DNA of 64,000 nucleotides from Lagopus muta. Its lineage: Eukaryota > Chordata > Aves > Galliformes > Phasianidae. The translations under genes and the position numbers were made by a program. Position 1 is the first letter of the stretch; the number at the start of each line of letters is the position of its first letter. Below the pieces are notes generated by a model, which saw only the letters and a program-made list of their open reading frames with translations, had not been told where the DNA came from and searched no databases. This document shows, in pieces, positions 1 to 13,840 of the stretch. The DNA lies in NCBI RefSeq assembly GCF_023343835.1, contig NC_064434.1, positions 6,119,505 through 6,183,504 of the forward strand, written 5' to 3'.

Positions 1-2644
1 TAACATGAACACACTAATCCTAGCTTGATCCTTACTGAACAGCAACCCCACTTTTTAATAGCAATGAGGTATCGAGTTGCTTATCACCTCTGGCAAGGTT
101 TAACTCAGCTTGACCTTGATATTCTTGCTATATATATATTCCAGAGGTCAAGGCATGACTGAGGTACTGCCACGTCTGCTCATTTTCCATGCCTGAGGAA
201 GGCAGCTGCCCTGTTTTGCAGGAAAGGCACAGAGCTGTATTAGAAAGTGCCATTTTCATCTGCTTGCCCACTGAGACTGCAGCTCCACCCCAAGCAGTGC
301 AAAGCCACCTGTCCTCCAAATCACTGACACTTTGGAGACACTGTAGGGTATTGGGACCCAGTGATGCAGCTTTGCAGGTAGGCAGAGAGAGATTTAACAC
401 GTGGGTGACGGAGAATCACATGCAGCAGCGAGAAACAGGTCAAAATCTTAACTTAAAACCCAGGAACTTATTTCTGTTGTTTCCTTCATTATTTCTGTAA
501 ATTCTGATGAGTGTGCTGCATCATATGTTGCTGGATATGCAATGCAGTAGCATGTCTGCAACTAAATATTGACTGAAAACATGAAGGTACCCGGTGTCTT
601 TTCTCCTGCCCTTAACTGAGAAGTACTGCTCTCTATCTCCCAGTCTTTCCTTCTCTTCTGATGATTTTATTCAAGCATGGAGCTGTGTCCCACTGTGGAA
701 GTTCTTCCTATGGCTCAAATTTATTCTGATTCAGCTGTGTTAGCTCCTGTATAAAACACAACCCATACTCTGGACACAAGGAAAAGCTATCAGTACAGCC
801 TTGAGCTTCTATGGGAAATGTTCCACTCAAAGCATCCCTAAATTACTGCAGCAGTGAAGTGCAATGTGGAAATGTGTTACACAACTACTAGAAGTGCAGG
901 CTGAGTTTAAACACAGGAAGTGGGAGTTAAATATAGATGCACTGCACAAAGCATCTTCACCCAAAGTCACTGCTGTTCTAAACCAAACCACTGCTGAGCT
1001 CAACTCCTTGTACAGGCAAAGCTGGAAAACACAGCATCTGAGAGGCGAGGTGGTTTGTTTTGTTGTGGCATCAGGAGTGCATGCCATAGGAACTTTATTT
1101 TCTGCTTTCCAAGTTTCATTTCAAATGTGAAACTTTGAACTAGCAAGAACAGGAAGCAGGTCTTTGTAGATTCAGACAACCTCAACTAAAGGCTACAATT
1201 TTACCAACCTCAGCTCATTGAAACCCCTCTCTTTCCTTTCTCTAAGCCTCTAAAACCCACAGCACTTACAGCTTCATTATGGCTTGCTTCTCTGTCTACA
1301 CAGGCATTCTAAATCCCTAACATTGCATATCTGCTGTTTTCACATTTCACCATTTCATGATGACGTTTTCCAGCGTTCAGTTTAAGTCCATCCAATGTTT
1401 TGCTCTGTCCACAGCAAAGCCATGTAACTCACAGCACCAGACTGCTGTGGTAAAAAGGTAACACGCACAAAGACTGTTTGAAGACGTGATTTGATCTTGT
1501 TGAAAACCTGAATGCAGTCTAAATGAACTGATAACATAGCAAGAGATGCTAAGCACGTCAATCGATGAAGCTATTACACCTGAAGGCCTCTTTAGCTAAT
1601 GCTCTCTCAGTGCCTTCCCTCACTGCCCTGCTTTCAGCTCCCAGCTGATCTATACTCCTCTTACTTCAGATATCTCAATCTAAAACGTTGCCCTTATGAA
1701 GATGGTTGCCCTTTGTGGCTCCCTGATGAAGCACTGCAGTGCTACACAGAGCTACTTCATCCAAGTGCTTCATTATCGACCAGCCTACACAGGAAAAGCA
1801 ACTTCAGGAACAATTTCCCTCACAGAACACAAACCAAAGTAACTAAGTTGCCCCAGTTCTGCTAAGGAGTTGCTGGCAGGACTGCAATACCAGAATCAAC
1901 TGAGAGATGGGATGCATGCTTTGAGTAGCAATAACAAGATGGATTTTTTAATGAACGGGGACAAAAAGGGGCAAATGCTGTGAACAGCACAGCTAGAGAA
2001 CGCATCAGCAGTACACACAGTCAGCTGAAGGGGGAGCTGAAGCAAAAACACGGGCTAGAAGCCATTAGCTTTCCTGATCTGACTTGTCACAGGGCTATTA
2101 AATGGGGAAGGAGTGGGGAAAAAGTTATGCAAGTTAGATGTGCAGAACGAACAGAGGGAAAACAGTGCACATCCAGCTTCATGTGAGGCTTTCCTATGGA
2201 ACAGCCAGCTGAGAAACTCTCTAGTTTGCTATGGAAGAATACAAAGTAAGCATGGAGGTGGACTGCTTAGGCAAAGGAAGGTCGCTTGACAATGCAAAGT
2301 TTGAGACTTGAAGCAACTCCTAATGTAAGGATTCAAGTTTTAAAACACTTCCCACTAGATCACGGACTGCAAGGATTCTGCCATCCCAACCAGGAGTTGT
2401 GCCAACAGTCCATCCCAAAGAGCAGCCCAGCAACAGCAGCTATCAATGCAGCACCTCATCTCTTCCCTGTTTCTTAAGAACAACAACAAAAGAAGGGAAC
2501 TTTACACTTGGAGCCTCTCCACTTCTGAAAATACACAGCTCCAACAAAATTAGATTCCCCAATGTAATCTTGGAAGGAGAATCCGCTTCTGAAGGAAAGC
2601 ACCCAGAGGATGGCACCATGCGGCTTCTTGGCTTGGCTACTCAC
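1..2644 (-). other. RAB10: RAB10 intron 2 (partial, continues left of window)
   Basis: This stretch lies downstream, in gene orientation, of RAB10 coding exon 2, whose donor site (GTGAGT read on the minus strand) sits at 2644-2639. The codon split there (TG, needing one more G for Trp63) shows that exon 3 must lie to the left of the window. I see no coding exon, no clear CR1 copy and no RNA gene in it. Open frames here are short, and their composition is unremarkable for AT-leaning vertebrate intron DNA. Confidence 0.85.
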
Positions 2645-2705
2645 CATATCTGTAGCTTGATCTTCTTTCCTTGTAATTCAACCGTTTTAATCTTGAAGTC
2701 TATCC
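2645..2705 (-). CDS. RAB10: RAB10 coding exon 2 (residues 43-63)
   Basis: Read on the minus strand, this 61-base exon completes Gly43 and encodes the end of switch I and the beta2-beta3 hairpin ([19 protein letters not shown]), then gives the first two bases of Trp63. The series matches RAB10. RAB8A and RAB13 differ at the KIKTVELQG positions, as I recall them. The acceptor is TTTTAG at 2711-2706, and the donor GTGAGT starts at 2644. In the folded protein this segment carries the effector-binding region and leads into the switch II DTAGQ motif, which would be in exon 3 outside the window. The phase at both ends (1 at entry, 2 at exit) joins cleanly to exon 1 at 23652-23778. Confidence 0.96.
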
Positions 2706-3283
2706 CTAAAATAAACAAAAAAAAAACATAAACAAACCATTGGTATTTAATTACAAAAAGCAATTCCACGCTCTGACACACAAACAGCTTTTCTTTTGCA
2801 GCACCAGCTAAACCAAGGGTAACCAAGAAAGGTGGAGTGCGAGTGCCTACAAACAACCAGCACTCAAAGGGGCTGCCATCAGCCACTGCCACCCCCAGGT
2901 GATATTTTTATACCCTTATGACAAACCTTAACAAAAGCCTTTACATTTTGCTCACTTGTGGCTCAGAAGAGAAAAAAAACATGAAATTTTTGCAATTGTT
3001 TTGAGAACTTCCTAAAGGAAGAGATGTTGGAACGTAGGTACAAATTGTAAGATCCTAACTGAAACAGCAAGGTTTTTTTTGTTGGTTTGGGGTTTTTTTT
3101 TGCCTATTAATCCCCTTCAAGTAATCCACTTGTGGAAATAACACTAATCACAGCAATCTCCCTGCTTGCAGCCTGCTGGGCACTGCTCAGAGCAGTCAGA
3201 GCTAACACACCGTGTGTAACAGGACCCGACCATCAGAAATAGCCATGCTGCTGGGACCTGACACAGGGCCCCACGTCCTCTTT

Positions 3284-3512
3284 GAATCATAGAAACATTC
3301 AGGTTGCAAAAGACCTCCAAGATCCCCGAGTCCAACCCCAGCCCATCCCACCATGCCCACTGTGCCACATCCCCACAGTCCTGGAACACCTCCATGGATG
3401 GTGACCCCACAGCCTCCCTGGGCAGCTGTGCCACTGCATCGCTGCTCTTTTGGAGAAGAAATGTTTCCTAATACCCAACCTGAACCTCCCCTGGCTCAGC
3501 TGGCAGCACTCC
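3284..3512 (-). mobile_element. CR1 fragment (type C tail)
   Basis: Begins GAATCATAGAAACATTCAGG and runs to CAACCTGAACCTCCCCTGGC. Type C here means copies whose sense tail reads GGCACTGAGGGATGTGGGCA before GGTCTTTTCCAACC. Confidence 0.9.
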
Positions 3513-6500
3513 ACACGAGCACAGCACCTTGATGCAGCACAGCTGAGGTTTTACTCTCAGTACCAGCTAAGATGAAATAGTTCACGTGCTACATTATGCA
3601 AATGCTGCATGGCACTGTAGGAAGTCTGTTCAGAGTGGAGCTCACCAGGGCTGGCTGAGAAGACAAAGGACAGCTGCTTCAAGAAGCACAAAGTACCAAA
3701 CTGACAATGGGTCAGTAGCACTGAAACCAGAATTTCATATTTTCATTATTAATTCCACCATAATAAATTGTTTATGAGAATGAGAGGCATCAGAGAGAGG
3801 ACAGTTAAAAAACCCTCAATGATCCTGAAGACAGAAACACTCAGTGCTGCTGAGAGCCATTTCGTGTAACGTTATGTGTATGTTAGCTGTGAATTCTGAG
3901 AAGCAGAAGCACCTAATGACGAGAGGAAAGGCCCACAGCTCAGGTGTGACCACAGAGAGCCATGGATCAACGGAGACAACCTAGAACATGTGCTAAGACA
4001 GGTGAATGCAATGCCACACGCACCCAGCATGCAATTTTCATTGGAGACAGGGAAACAGAGACACCGTTACACAAGAGCTGGGTGAAACCTCCCTTGTGCA
4101 GCATGCCCAGACCGTCTGCTCTTCCCCAGACAAAATGGGTTTCAACACAAAGCAGACCAAGCAGAGGGACGCCCAGCAGCTCCACACACAACACGTGGAT
4201 CCATTCCTTCGTAGGAACCTGCACAGATTGCAGCCTGCAAAGCAGGAGCACAATGCCCTAACAGCAGCCAGATGCCCAGGTCTGCCTTTCCATCCAAATC
4301 AGCGCTGCTAACTTCTCATAATTCCCCCAAATCTGTTTGCGTTTGGACTTTGTTGCAAGCACAGACTTCCCTCCCAGCTCTGCAAGGTTATTTTGTACCA
4401 AGGAAAGTTAAGCAGAATTTATGAAATGCACCGTTACACAACGGGTCTACGTGGGATGCCTGCTTCCAATCTGCCCAGCTCAACCCCTTTCACTCCAATA
4501 CACTGCACACAGTCTTCCATTGTAACAATAAAACATTAGCTAGGAAATGGTTCTTACCTCTCAGCAAGGACACCAAAGCCTTCCCATCCCAGCAGGGCTG
4601 TGTTTGAGGGACAGACGGTGGCCATGGAGCAATAAGGGAGAATGGGCCTTGAACAAACACCCAACACAGCTCTTCTTACAGAGGTTGTGAGAACATTCAG
4701 CAAGTCTTTCATCAGCACCAAGATGAGCACAAAGGGGCACAACTCCCCATTTCCAAGGCTTTAAAGCAGTTCTGTGATTAAATGCAGTAGCTGTTGCCCC
4801 ATGCTACAACGGCAGCTTGGGATGCAGACACTTTAATTTCAGGTAAGCATGCCATGTTTCCTAATTGGCCAACTGGGAGCTGGCAGGTCCAACCTATCAG
4901 GAGTAAGAAACTGCTAACTAAGCTAAATTCTTGAAGCAACACAACTGGTATCATTGATAAACCAATCTGCTGAACGACCAAAAGCCAACGAACAGAGCTG
5001 CCCCAAGCAGGGCTTAGACAGCATTACTGACATCCACAGCACAGGGCCTTTGGCCAAGCTGCTGGCTGTGACGTAGCACACCAGAGCAACACTATCTCCA
5101 CTACCACACACCCCTGGCATTTGCCAAAAGGTCTTATTTAAGAGTATTTCCCCCAGTGCCACTTGCTTTCGAGCTCTGCCCAGATGATGCAGGATGTTCG
5201 ACAGCCGCTCTGCGCGTGTGCTGAGATAAAGTGAGCTGTTAACCTACCAAACAAATTAATTCTCCTCCCTGAGAGGGATTTAGCTAACTCCAGTATTCAG
5301 GGATAAAACAAATCTCTAATTCCATGTTACACTCAGCTTCCACTCCAATTACATTGTAATACTAGCTCAGCCTTCCTAACAAATGTTATAAATAGCAGTG
5401 ACTATTTGCCTCCAACTGCTTTCACAGTAGTTTTAGCAGACTGAAAAAATGAGATTTTTGCCTGGCTGCCATGGGCTGCTCTGCCCACTCGCTTCAAGCA
5501 GCCAGGTTACAGCAGCAGCATGTAGGTCAGGAAGGAGTTTTAAGGCAGTAATGGGCACAAAAACTGAACAGCGTGCTGAACAGACACACTGATGTCATGG
5601 GGGGATAATGAGAGAGCTAATGAATTAAAGATGAGCACGATTCCCTCGTTAAGTGTTGATAAGATGTTCATCAGCTTCAGCAGGGCACGCTGGAATTCAC
5701 AGAGAAACCTGGAGGCCCATGGCCAGCCTATTGCACATTCAAGGTAATGCAGCCTTTTCAATTAAGAATGTGGGAATGTTTCTATTTTAATATTTTTCAC
5801 CCAGTTAAATAAGGAAGCCTCAGGCAGTTCATCCAGGCCTCCCAGCTCATTCTTGGGCCACAGACTCACAAAGAACCAAACTCAAGGCTCAGTAAGCTGC
5901 AGGCCAGGAGGGGTTTTGGAAGCCAAGATTTGTGCACCAGGCCACTGCAAGGAAGCTCCTATAACTGAGCATCAGCAGAGATCATTGCTGCCACTACTGT
6001 GGACAAAGCATTCCAATGGTATTTGTGCAGGGTTACATACCTGATGGCCTTGGTGAATGTAGAACTGTTTGCTCAGCAGTTTGAGGCTTCTATCGCTCTC
6101 AGATGAAAGACATTAATGAAGACCCAGGAGTTGTAACAGCAGAACAGAGTACTATAAATGCATCACCACTGCTGTGTATCACCTTACACATTTCCCATCC
6201 CCAACAAGATTTTGTGGAGATCCCTCTGCTGCCGTTAAATCACAAACCAGAACTGAAAGGCAGGACGCCATCAGCATGAGGGAAGGAGACATTCATTCTC
6301 TGTCACTCCCTGTCAGAGCTGCAAGCAATAAGCCGGCCCCTTGCAGGCAGCACAGACTGTGCCTGCATTCTTCTCCAACAAAGCCACCATTGAGCCCCAG
6401 TGGGCAGCCCCAGGATGCTGACAGGCAACCCGCAGCAGCACAGTGGCCTCAGCACCCCACCTCTTGTGCTTCCTTGGTTAGTAATTGCTTTGCAACTGCA

Positions 6501-7049
6501 GTTGCACCGTGCATTTGCAGTGCAGGAAAGCAAAAGTGCAGTGACTCAGTGTGCAGCCATCTGCAAGCCACCCACTGGTGTGATACAAAAGAGGATCAGG
6601 CAAGAGATGGAGTTCTGGTTTTAATTAAACTCTTTGTGATCCCAGTTATTACTTAGGTCTTTCAAAATATTTACAAGGTACTCATACCTACACAGGATGA
6701 ATACACAACATTCCCAACCACGCTCAGCACTGTAAGTGCAAACATTATCTTTCAGAGGCTTTAACCGAGTTACAGTTCTTTACAGTCAGCTCAGAGGAAT
6801 GGCAGCAAACTCCAGGCTCCAAAGAACACAGCCCAACAGAAACCACCTGATCTACACTTATTTATAACCATTTGAGTCCTTAGTACATTAATTCAGGGTA
6901 AGGTCCAACAGACTTGATGTTGCCTAAGAAGGTGTTCCTCTAAATCAGCAGCTCCTTTCCTCTTCAAAAATGGTACAGAAAGAGAGATCTCCAGGAGCAG
7001 CTGAAAGCTCCCTCTCTTTCCATGGAAAAAGCACAGATAACTGGTTCAG

Positions 7050-7150
7050 ACAATCAAAGAATCATTCAGGTTGGGAAAAGATCTCTACAATCAAGTCCAA
7101 CCTTCGACCCCTCACCACCATGTCCACTAAACCACATTTCTCAAGTGTCA
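7050..7150 (-). mobile_element. CR1 fragment, diverged
   Basis: AAAGAATCATTCAGGTTGGG start, then about 90 bases of weaker similarity. Confidence 0.75.
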
Positions 7151-7516
7151 AAAGCAAGAAGACATCTTTTATTCAAGCAGCTGAAGTTAGGCATCTCATC
7201 CATGGTATCTCCTGCCTCATTCATTACACCTCTCCTGGAAGCAAAGACACATGAAGCCTTAGAACATATCCTCCCTATCACATTCCTTCTTTTCAGAAGT
7301 GATTATAGATGGAATACTGGGACAACCAGTATGGGACACATGTGACCCCAGCACACAGAATCTCATCTGCCTACTTGCTTATTATGGGATGCCCTGGTAA
7401 TATTCTTTGCATCAAAAACCCTGGAGCGCTGTGATTTCAGTGTGACCTGATCTCTGCTGAGTACCAGCTTCAGGATGTTCCTGGGTCAAGATATCTCGAG
7501 TAGATACAGACATTTC

Positions 7517-7635
7517 AAAGTCATGTTGGACAGAGCTTTGAGCAACCTGATCTAGGGGATGGCAGCCCTGCCCAGGGCAAGGGGGTTGGACTACATGATC
7601 CTTGAGGTCCCTCCCACCCCAAACCATTCTATGGC
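7517..7635 (+). mobile_element. CR1 3' end
   Basis: GGGGGTTGGACTACATGATCC to CCATTCTATGG, with a weaker match back to about 7450. Confidence 0.85.
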
Positions 7636-7747
7636 CACTTTTTGCTCAGGTATATTGGCACTACTTGATTGTATCACAACAGATGGGTGCAAGTACATGC
7701 AGATTCCACGAGAGTATAGTATAGTATATAGTATAGTATATAAAGGC

Positions 7748-7866
7748 TGGATGTTGTGTTGAGGGACATGGTTTAGTGGGAGCTATTGGGAATAGGTGAA
7801 CGGTTGGACTGGATGAGCTTTTAGGTCTTTTCCAACCTTGGTGAGTCTATGATTCTATGATTCTAT
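7748..7866 (+). mobile_element. CR1 3' end (type A, copy 1)
   Basis: Type A reads GAGGGACATGGTTTAGTGGG, then GAACGGTTGGACTGGATGAGC, and ends in ATTCTATG repeats. Nearly identical to copies at 11048 and 46082. Confidence 0.95.
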
Positions 7867-8239
7867 CATCTCTTTTAAAGGATCTTAGCTTTAAAGAATT
7901 ATTAAAAACATACAAAAAACCAACAACCAATCTCCTTAATAAAACTTACGTTGAACTCCACTTTGATATTGCAAGCAGCAAATTCATAGCTGACAAACTG
8001 ACATAGTTTGATTACCTGGTGATAATCTCAATTTTGATTCCCCAGAAGGGAACCCAAAGAATGGCTTTTTCCCAGGTGGAGAGGAATTGGGCAGCCTTTC
8101 CCAGCAGGGCTTCTCCCTTTGCCTGACAGACAGCAATTCTTGCAACCTCCCTGAGGTTTCCTGGCACGTTTCCCTTCGCTTGGTCCAAGTGATGGAAAAG
8201 CAACAAGCACCCAGCAGTTCAAGGTTTGCCTTTGTAACC

Positions 8240-8323
8240 TTCTCTAGAGAACCTGCGTTAGCAGAGGGTTGGAGCAGATGATCTCCAGAAGTCCCTTGCA
8301 ACTGCTACCATTCTGGGATTCTG
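8240..8323 (+). mobile_element. CR1 3' end (type E)
   Basis: GAGAACCTGCGTTAGCAGAGG and CCCTTGCAACTGCTACCATTC, ending in a short GGGATTCTG tail. Confidence 0.8.
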
Positions 8324-8729
8324 AATCTTTTTGACAGACCATTAGGAATATCAGAGTATCACTCTTTTAACAAAGCGTTCAGGAATTAGTGAGTGTACAA
8401 ACTAATGGTGATTCAGAGCACAGTGGACAAGAAACTTGAGTTGTTCAGGCTCATCCTTTGGCAAAAGCATCAGTTTTTATCATCGAGAGCAAAATTCAGC
8501 TGACAAAGGAAGCAGCAGGCAGCTTTCAGCGAGCTGAGACAGGTCTCCTCAGCCCCACGGCGATTCCTTCTGAAACACTGATCCACCATGCATTCACCTA
8601 CAGAGGAGGCAAAACTCAATCACCAGTCTCTGAGTGGGCTGGAACCACGTCCTCCTCCCTGCAGCTCAGATCTGACATGGGCTTCTCTATGTGGCCAACA
8701 GGGAAATCTCCCTGGCTATCAATTCCTTT

Positions 8730-8846
8730 CGGTAGACGTGGCACTGAGGGATGTGCTCAGCAGGCATGGTGGGGATGGGTTGACAAAAGTTAGACTTGAT
8801 GATCTCAGAGGTCTCATCCAACCTTAGCATAACTCTGTCATTATAC
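8730..8846 (+). mobile_element. CR1 3' end (type C)
   Basis: GTGGCACTGAGGGATGTGCTC to CATCCAACCTTAGCATAACTC. The tail is degraded. Confidence 0.8.
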
Positions 8847-10689
8847 GATCAAGTTTTCTTTCCCAAGGGGATAATTGCAATAGAACAATACAAGGATTCA
8901 CTAGACAAAGTCTCAAACTCTTGCTCACTGAGTTGATTCTGAATGAGATCATCAGAGGAAGCTTGAACACCTTGGTTACTTTTAGGCAATATTGAGAAAC
9001 TGCAGATCGTGTGAAGAGCTGGCACTTCAGGTCATAACTACTTTCCCTAACCTGAAGACTTCACTTAACAGCAGGCAAGGACTATGCAGCATTTGAACTC
9101 ATGCTTGTCTTTAGCCCTGATCACACCTAGCATGCTCAGCTACGTGGGGAAGGAACAAAGTGGGAAGATGGAAAGGCAATACAACCACAACAGAGAGCAA
9201 GTGATGCAATCAAAGCCATCAGAAGCGTATCAGAGCCTGACAAGGTGCAAACACACAGTGCTTACAGTCTAAACTAAGCAGGCAATTTTGCTTGTACCTC
9301 CAAAGGAAGAGGCACAAAGAGCTGTGGCAGTAAAACCTCCTGTTTTACAGGACTGAAGCTACTCTCCTCTCCAGCTTTCCAACAGGTTTAATCTCAGGAG
9401 CAAACAAGCTGGTAGCTAAGTAAATAGGACTAGCTGTGGCTTCTTTTGTGAACATGTGTACGTGCATGTATGTGGAGCTGCATGTGTGGTATGCATATAC
9501 AGGAGGCTGCACCTTTCCTGCACTCGTGTGCCAATGAATTCCTTGAATTCACAAACTTACCAATAGCACAGGCAGCTCCCTCTTTGTCTTGACAAGATGA
9601 AAACCAAGATCACTGAATGCAAGTTTTGGGGAAAAAAAAAACAGAAAAAAAAACCCACCCAACCTGCAGAGAAAATCTGTAAGTGCACCAACCACTGCAT
9701 GCAACTACAGAAGCTAAAGGGTCATCATGCACTCATTGCTGTAAGACAAAACTAAAATGAGGTACCTATATAGAAGAACGTTTCTGAACCAGACTGCTTT
9801 GGTTCGGGGAAGGGAACAAGAGGGGAGGAAAAGAAGAGGAAGGGAGAAGGAAATGGCAGCAGGTAGCACCCATCAGTCAGTTACTGCCTTCTCTTTTTGC
9901 AGAGAAATTGTGGAATTGTAAAATTGCAAAAAGTTTATTCGTTGCTTTCCAAAAAATTCAGTGCAATCAGAACAACAGAGGCAGATGGAGAACAGAGAAG
10001 GCAGACACGTATCTCTTACCCACTAAATACCTGGAGCCAAGCAGTCTGATTTCTACTGCTGGCCCAAGATAACTCCAAACAAACTGCTGCAAAACAAAGT
10101 GAGCTATAAATAACTTACTGTACCCACTGCACACTCACTGTTAGGACAGAAGCATTCAATAAGTGAAGTAAAATCCTGTATGATTTGCTAAGAAGCAAGA
10201 GTCTCCAGGAACTCAGTGCCCCAGAAGAAGAGAGCCAGAGCAGGCTGAGCTAAGAGCCCCCAAAAAGCAATTGTGACTGAACCCTTAACCATCACAAGAA
10301 CAGGTAGGAACAGTGCCCAGTGGAGCCCCTCCAGCACAGGGCAGTGACAAGTTTTGGTGCTTCCAGCAGAAGGCCACTAAGGAGATGGAGGAGGGAACAT
10401 TCCTTGGTGAGACAAAGCTTGCAGGTCAAGTCCAGAGCTCCAAGCAGTGCTGTGAGCCCAGCAACCCAGTAGCACTGTGATGTTCCAGCTGGATGACAGC
10501 TGTGCTCTTCCAGACCATGCCAATGCTCAGTAAGGTCCATGTCCATTGCTCCCTGCAGCTTCCAATCCGGCAACTTCAGCTGGATTGAGATGAGCACAGC
10601 CAAGCACATTTTGCCCCTGGTAAATCCATGCTAAGTATTCCCAACCACTTTCATGCTCACAAATGGCCTCCACAATGACTCACTTCTCA

Positions 10690-10732
10690 TGGAATCATGA
10701 AGGTTGGACAAGAACTCAAAGACAATCAAGTC
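10690..10732 (-). mobile_element. CR1 tail remnant
   Basis: GGAATCATGAAGGTTGGACAA only. It is followed directly by an opposite-orientation copy. Confidence 0.6.
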
Positions 10733-10734
10733 AG

Positions 10735-10996
10735 AATGAAGAGAAACGGCTTTAATGCAGAAGAGGGTAGATTTAGGATAAATATCAGAAAGTAATTCTT
10801 TACTATGAGACACTGGAACAGGTTGCACAGTGAGGTTGTGAACGCCCTCTCCATGGAAGCACCGAAAGCCAGGCTGGATGGGGCTGTGAGCAACCTGGTC
10901 TAGAGAGAAGTGCCCTTGTCTATAGCAGGGGGTTGAAATTACATGAGCTTAAAGGTCCCTTCCAACCCAAACCATTCCACAGTTCTATGATTCTAA
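10735..10996 (+). mobile_element. CR1 3' portion
   Basis: From the ORF2 end (CACTGGAACAGGTTGCACAG) through CCCTTCCAACCCAAACCATTC to an ATTCTAAG tail. Confidence 0.9.
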
Positions 10997-11047
10997 GTCA
11001 AAGACCACCATGGTCCAAGACAACTGATCTACCACTGGATGATCTAC

Positions 11048-11176
11048 TGATCTACTACTGGATGTAGTGTTGAGGGACATGGTTTAGTGGGAGCTATTGG
11101 GAATAGGTGAACGGTTGGACTGGATGAGCTTTTAGGTCTTTTCCAACCTTGGTGATTCTATGATTCTATGATTATC
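11048..11176 (+). mobile_element. CR1 3' end (type A, copy 2)
   Basis: Only a few differences from the copy at 7748. It ends in two ATTCTATG units. Confidence 0.95.
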
Positions 11177-12039
11177 AGTTCTTCCCTACATCTAATTCCA
11201 TCATTTTTTTATGTTCACTGGCTAGAAATGTAACTCAACACTAAACATATCAGCAGGTGAAGGGTTTATGTGGTAGTAAAACATTCAGTGAATTCATTTG
11301 TTTCATCTTTCCTGCACTGAGGTTTTGCCAGTGCAGAATGTGCAAACTGGAAGAGCAGCAAGAACTCACTCTTCCTGCTCTGCAAGGTTTCAAGTCATGA
11401 CAATTTAGCATTTACCAAAAGCCACATCTAAATGAGCAATATCTTACATGAAGTCTTCGGAAACATGTACTTCATTAATTCTAGCACTTTAAGACAGTTC
11501 CACAACAACCAGGTATGGGAAAATATCCAGGAAGGCAGTGTCCTGTTTGAGAGCTGAGATTCGATCAGGCTAGATATGTGAGAACAACAGAAACAAGCGA
11601 TTTAATTAGATCAACTCCACCAGCCACAAACAAGTGATGTGATTAGTTTCCCATTTTTTTGCTCCTCTTTCCCACACATGCTGGCAATCCTTCCATCTTC
11701 AGATTGGATCTACCACTTGAGACGTCTCCTTCCAGGAAGGACCTTACTTAAGTGCTTACATAACCTATTAAACACCTCCTTTCAGTTCCCTCACTTAAGC
11801 AAACATTCACTCCCTTATCATGAGGTCACCAGCTCCAATCCACAACACCCAAGTAGCTGATATTGGTAACTAATATTTTACCTCGTTAACTAATATCGTT
11901 GCCTTTGGAACTTATGAAGGAGACTGCAGGACATTGGCAGGAGCACTGTTGCCAGATCACCTCCTACCAGTGACATTCTCTTAAAAAAGCCTATAAAAGA
12001 GAGCATATAAGAAAGGAGGGGAGTTTGTCAACTCTTTCC

Positions 12040-12330
12040 TAGGGTAGATAACAGCAGGGCAAGGGAAAATGGTTTTAAGTTGAAGGAGGGAAACTTTAGG
12101 GTGGATGTCAGGGGAAGTTCCTTCCTATGAGAGTGGTGAGGTGCTGGAACAGCTGCCCAGAGAGGCTGTGGATGCCCCGTCCATCCCTGGAGGTGTTCAA
12201 GGCCAGATGGGGCCCTGGGCAGCCTGGGCTGCTATGAAATGGGGAGGTTGGTGGCCCTGCATGTGGCAGGGGATTGGAGCTTCATGATCCTGGAGATCCC
12301 ATCCAACTCGGGCCATTCTGTGATTCTGCA
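12040..12330 (+). mobile_element. CR1 3' portion (type B)
   Basis: Type B reads GGTTGGTGGCCCTGC, then GGATTGGAGCTTCATGATCC, and ends ATTCTGTG. It keeps AGA GTG GTG at the site where other copies have TGA. Confidence 0.93.
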
Positions 12331-12439
12331 AGACAGCAATTTCAGTGTGACCTAATTCTTCCAATCTAGATGCCTGCATTTGTTGTGCTGTCAAATGCTG
12401 TCACAGATTACAAACAAATAAGTAGCTGAACTGAGGCCT

Positions 12440-12526
12440 GTGGTTGGTGGGTATGGCAGGAATGGGTTGACAGTTGGACTTGATGATCTTAGAAGTCTTT
12501 TCCAACCTCCACGATTCTATGAAATA
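12440..12526 (+). mobile_element. CR1 3' tail
   Basis: ACAGTTGGACTTGATGATCTT to CAACCTCCACGATTCTATG. Confidence 0.85.
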
Positions 12527-12639
12527 AATTAATGAAAACCAGCCTTGACCTGGAGATTAGTGGAACCCAGCTGAATATTCATTCAGGTGACAAATCTACC
12601 CAAATGGCTTACAACACCCCAAAATGATTAAAAGGCCAC

Positions 12640-12812
12640 CTCCCACCAGGGAGGTGGTGGAGTCTCCTTCTCTGGAGGTGTTCAAGACCTGCCTGGATGC
12701 CGACCTGTGTGACCTGCTGTAGGGAACCTGCTTTGGCAGGGGAGTTGGACACGATGAGCTCTGGAGGTCCCTTCCAACCCCTACAATTCTGTGATACAAT
12801 TCTGTGATTCTG
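12640..12812 (+). mobile_element. CR1 3' portion (type E)
   Basis: Type E reads GACCTGCTGTAGGGAACCTG, then GAGTTGGACACGATGAGC. The tail is three ATTCTGTG-like units. Confidence 0.92.
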
Positions 12813-13685
12813 TTACCCAGCCAGACCTCTGATCTGAAAAAGGCCCCAGTCTCTGAATTCATTCACATCTTTGTAGTTTTCAGGAAGAGGGGATCTTCGC
12901 TCAGTGCTGCTCTTTCCCACCTGCAGTTGCCTTGGTGGAGCATTCAGAGCAATCTGACTCTTGTTCTGGCCAAAACCACTGGGCAGTTCAGACACAGGCA
13001 ACCAAGTTCAGCATCACACAATTCAGAGCTATGAGAATCAATGACAGACATTTTCCTAACTTGAAATTCTCTTTGAAGTGCTCTCGCTTCCCTTCAAACA
13101 GGCAGACAAGTTGCAAGCAGGCAAGCTTCCTCTGTGCATCAGTTTCAAGCCTGAATATTAAAACTAGGTCAAGACTACAGCCTTTGAGAGCACCAAAACT
13201 TTCTCTCCCTACTCTAAAATCAGAGGTATATAGATAAACATAAGCTAACACCTACACGGTGATTCTGGAGATCATAACAAAAGTCAACACTGCTGTAAGA
13301 AACTCTTTAAGAGCACCTGAGTGCAAAATTCAAGGGAAAAACACCAAGTGATGGAGGATAGATGTGCTGTGAACTGTTTTCCATACACCTTTATGCTGTG
13401 CTACGAAGCAACCATAACCTTCCAATCCTCCACTGCCTCGTCACCTCATTAAAATAATTAACCTTCTTCAGAAGCAGAACATGAGGTCTGCTCCCCTCCA
13501 ACAGAGAGGCCCCTGGCCTTGTCATTATGCACAGCACACTGCTGTAGCCAATGTCCCAACAGATGCACATGGGGATATTATAAAATGTCACTGCCACATT
13601 CAGTAACACAAGGGACGGCGACTTAGCAGGAGCTTTACACATCTCAGACTTCACTCCCTGACTTCATCCAATGCATTCACTTAAA

Positions 13686-13840
13686 TTATAGAATCATTCC
13701 AGTTCAAAAAGGTCTCAGATCACCAAATCCAACCCCAGCCCATCCCACCATGCCCACATCCTTCAGTGCCACATCCCCACAGTTCTGGAACACCTACAGG
13801 GACGGCGACCCCCCCCACCTCCTGGGCAGCTGTGCCAATG
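13686..13840 (-). mobile_element. CR1 3' end (type C)
   Basis: ATAGAATCATTCCAGTTCAAA to CCTGGGCAGCTGTGCCA. Contains a run of nine C. Confidence 0.88.

Noticed and set aside
6174-6656. 160-codon frame in RAB10 intron 1
   Set aside because: No recognised domain, no splice context matching a gene, and a length within chance expectation for this window.
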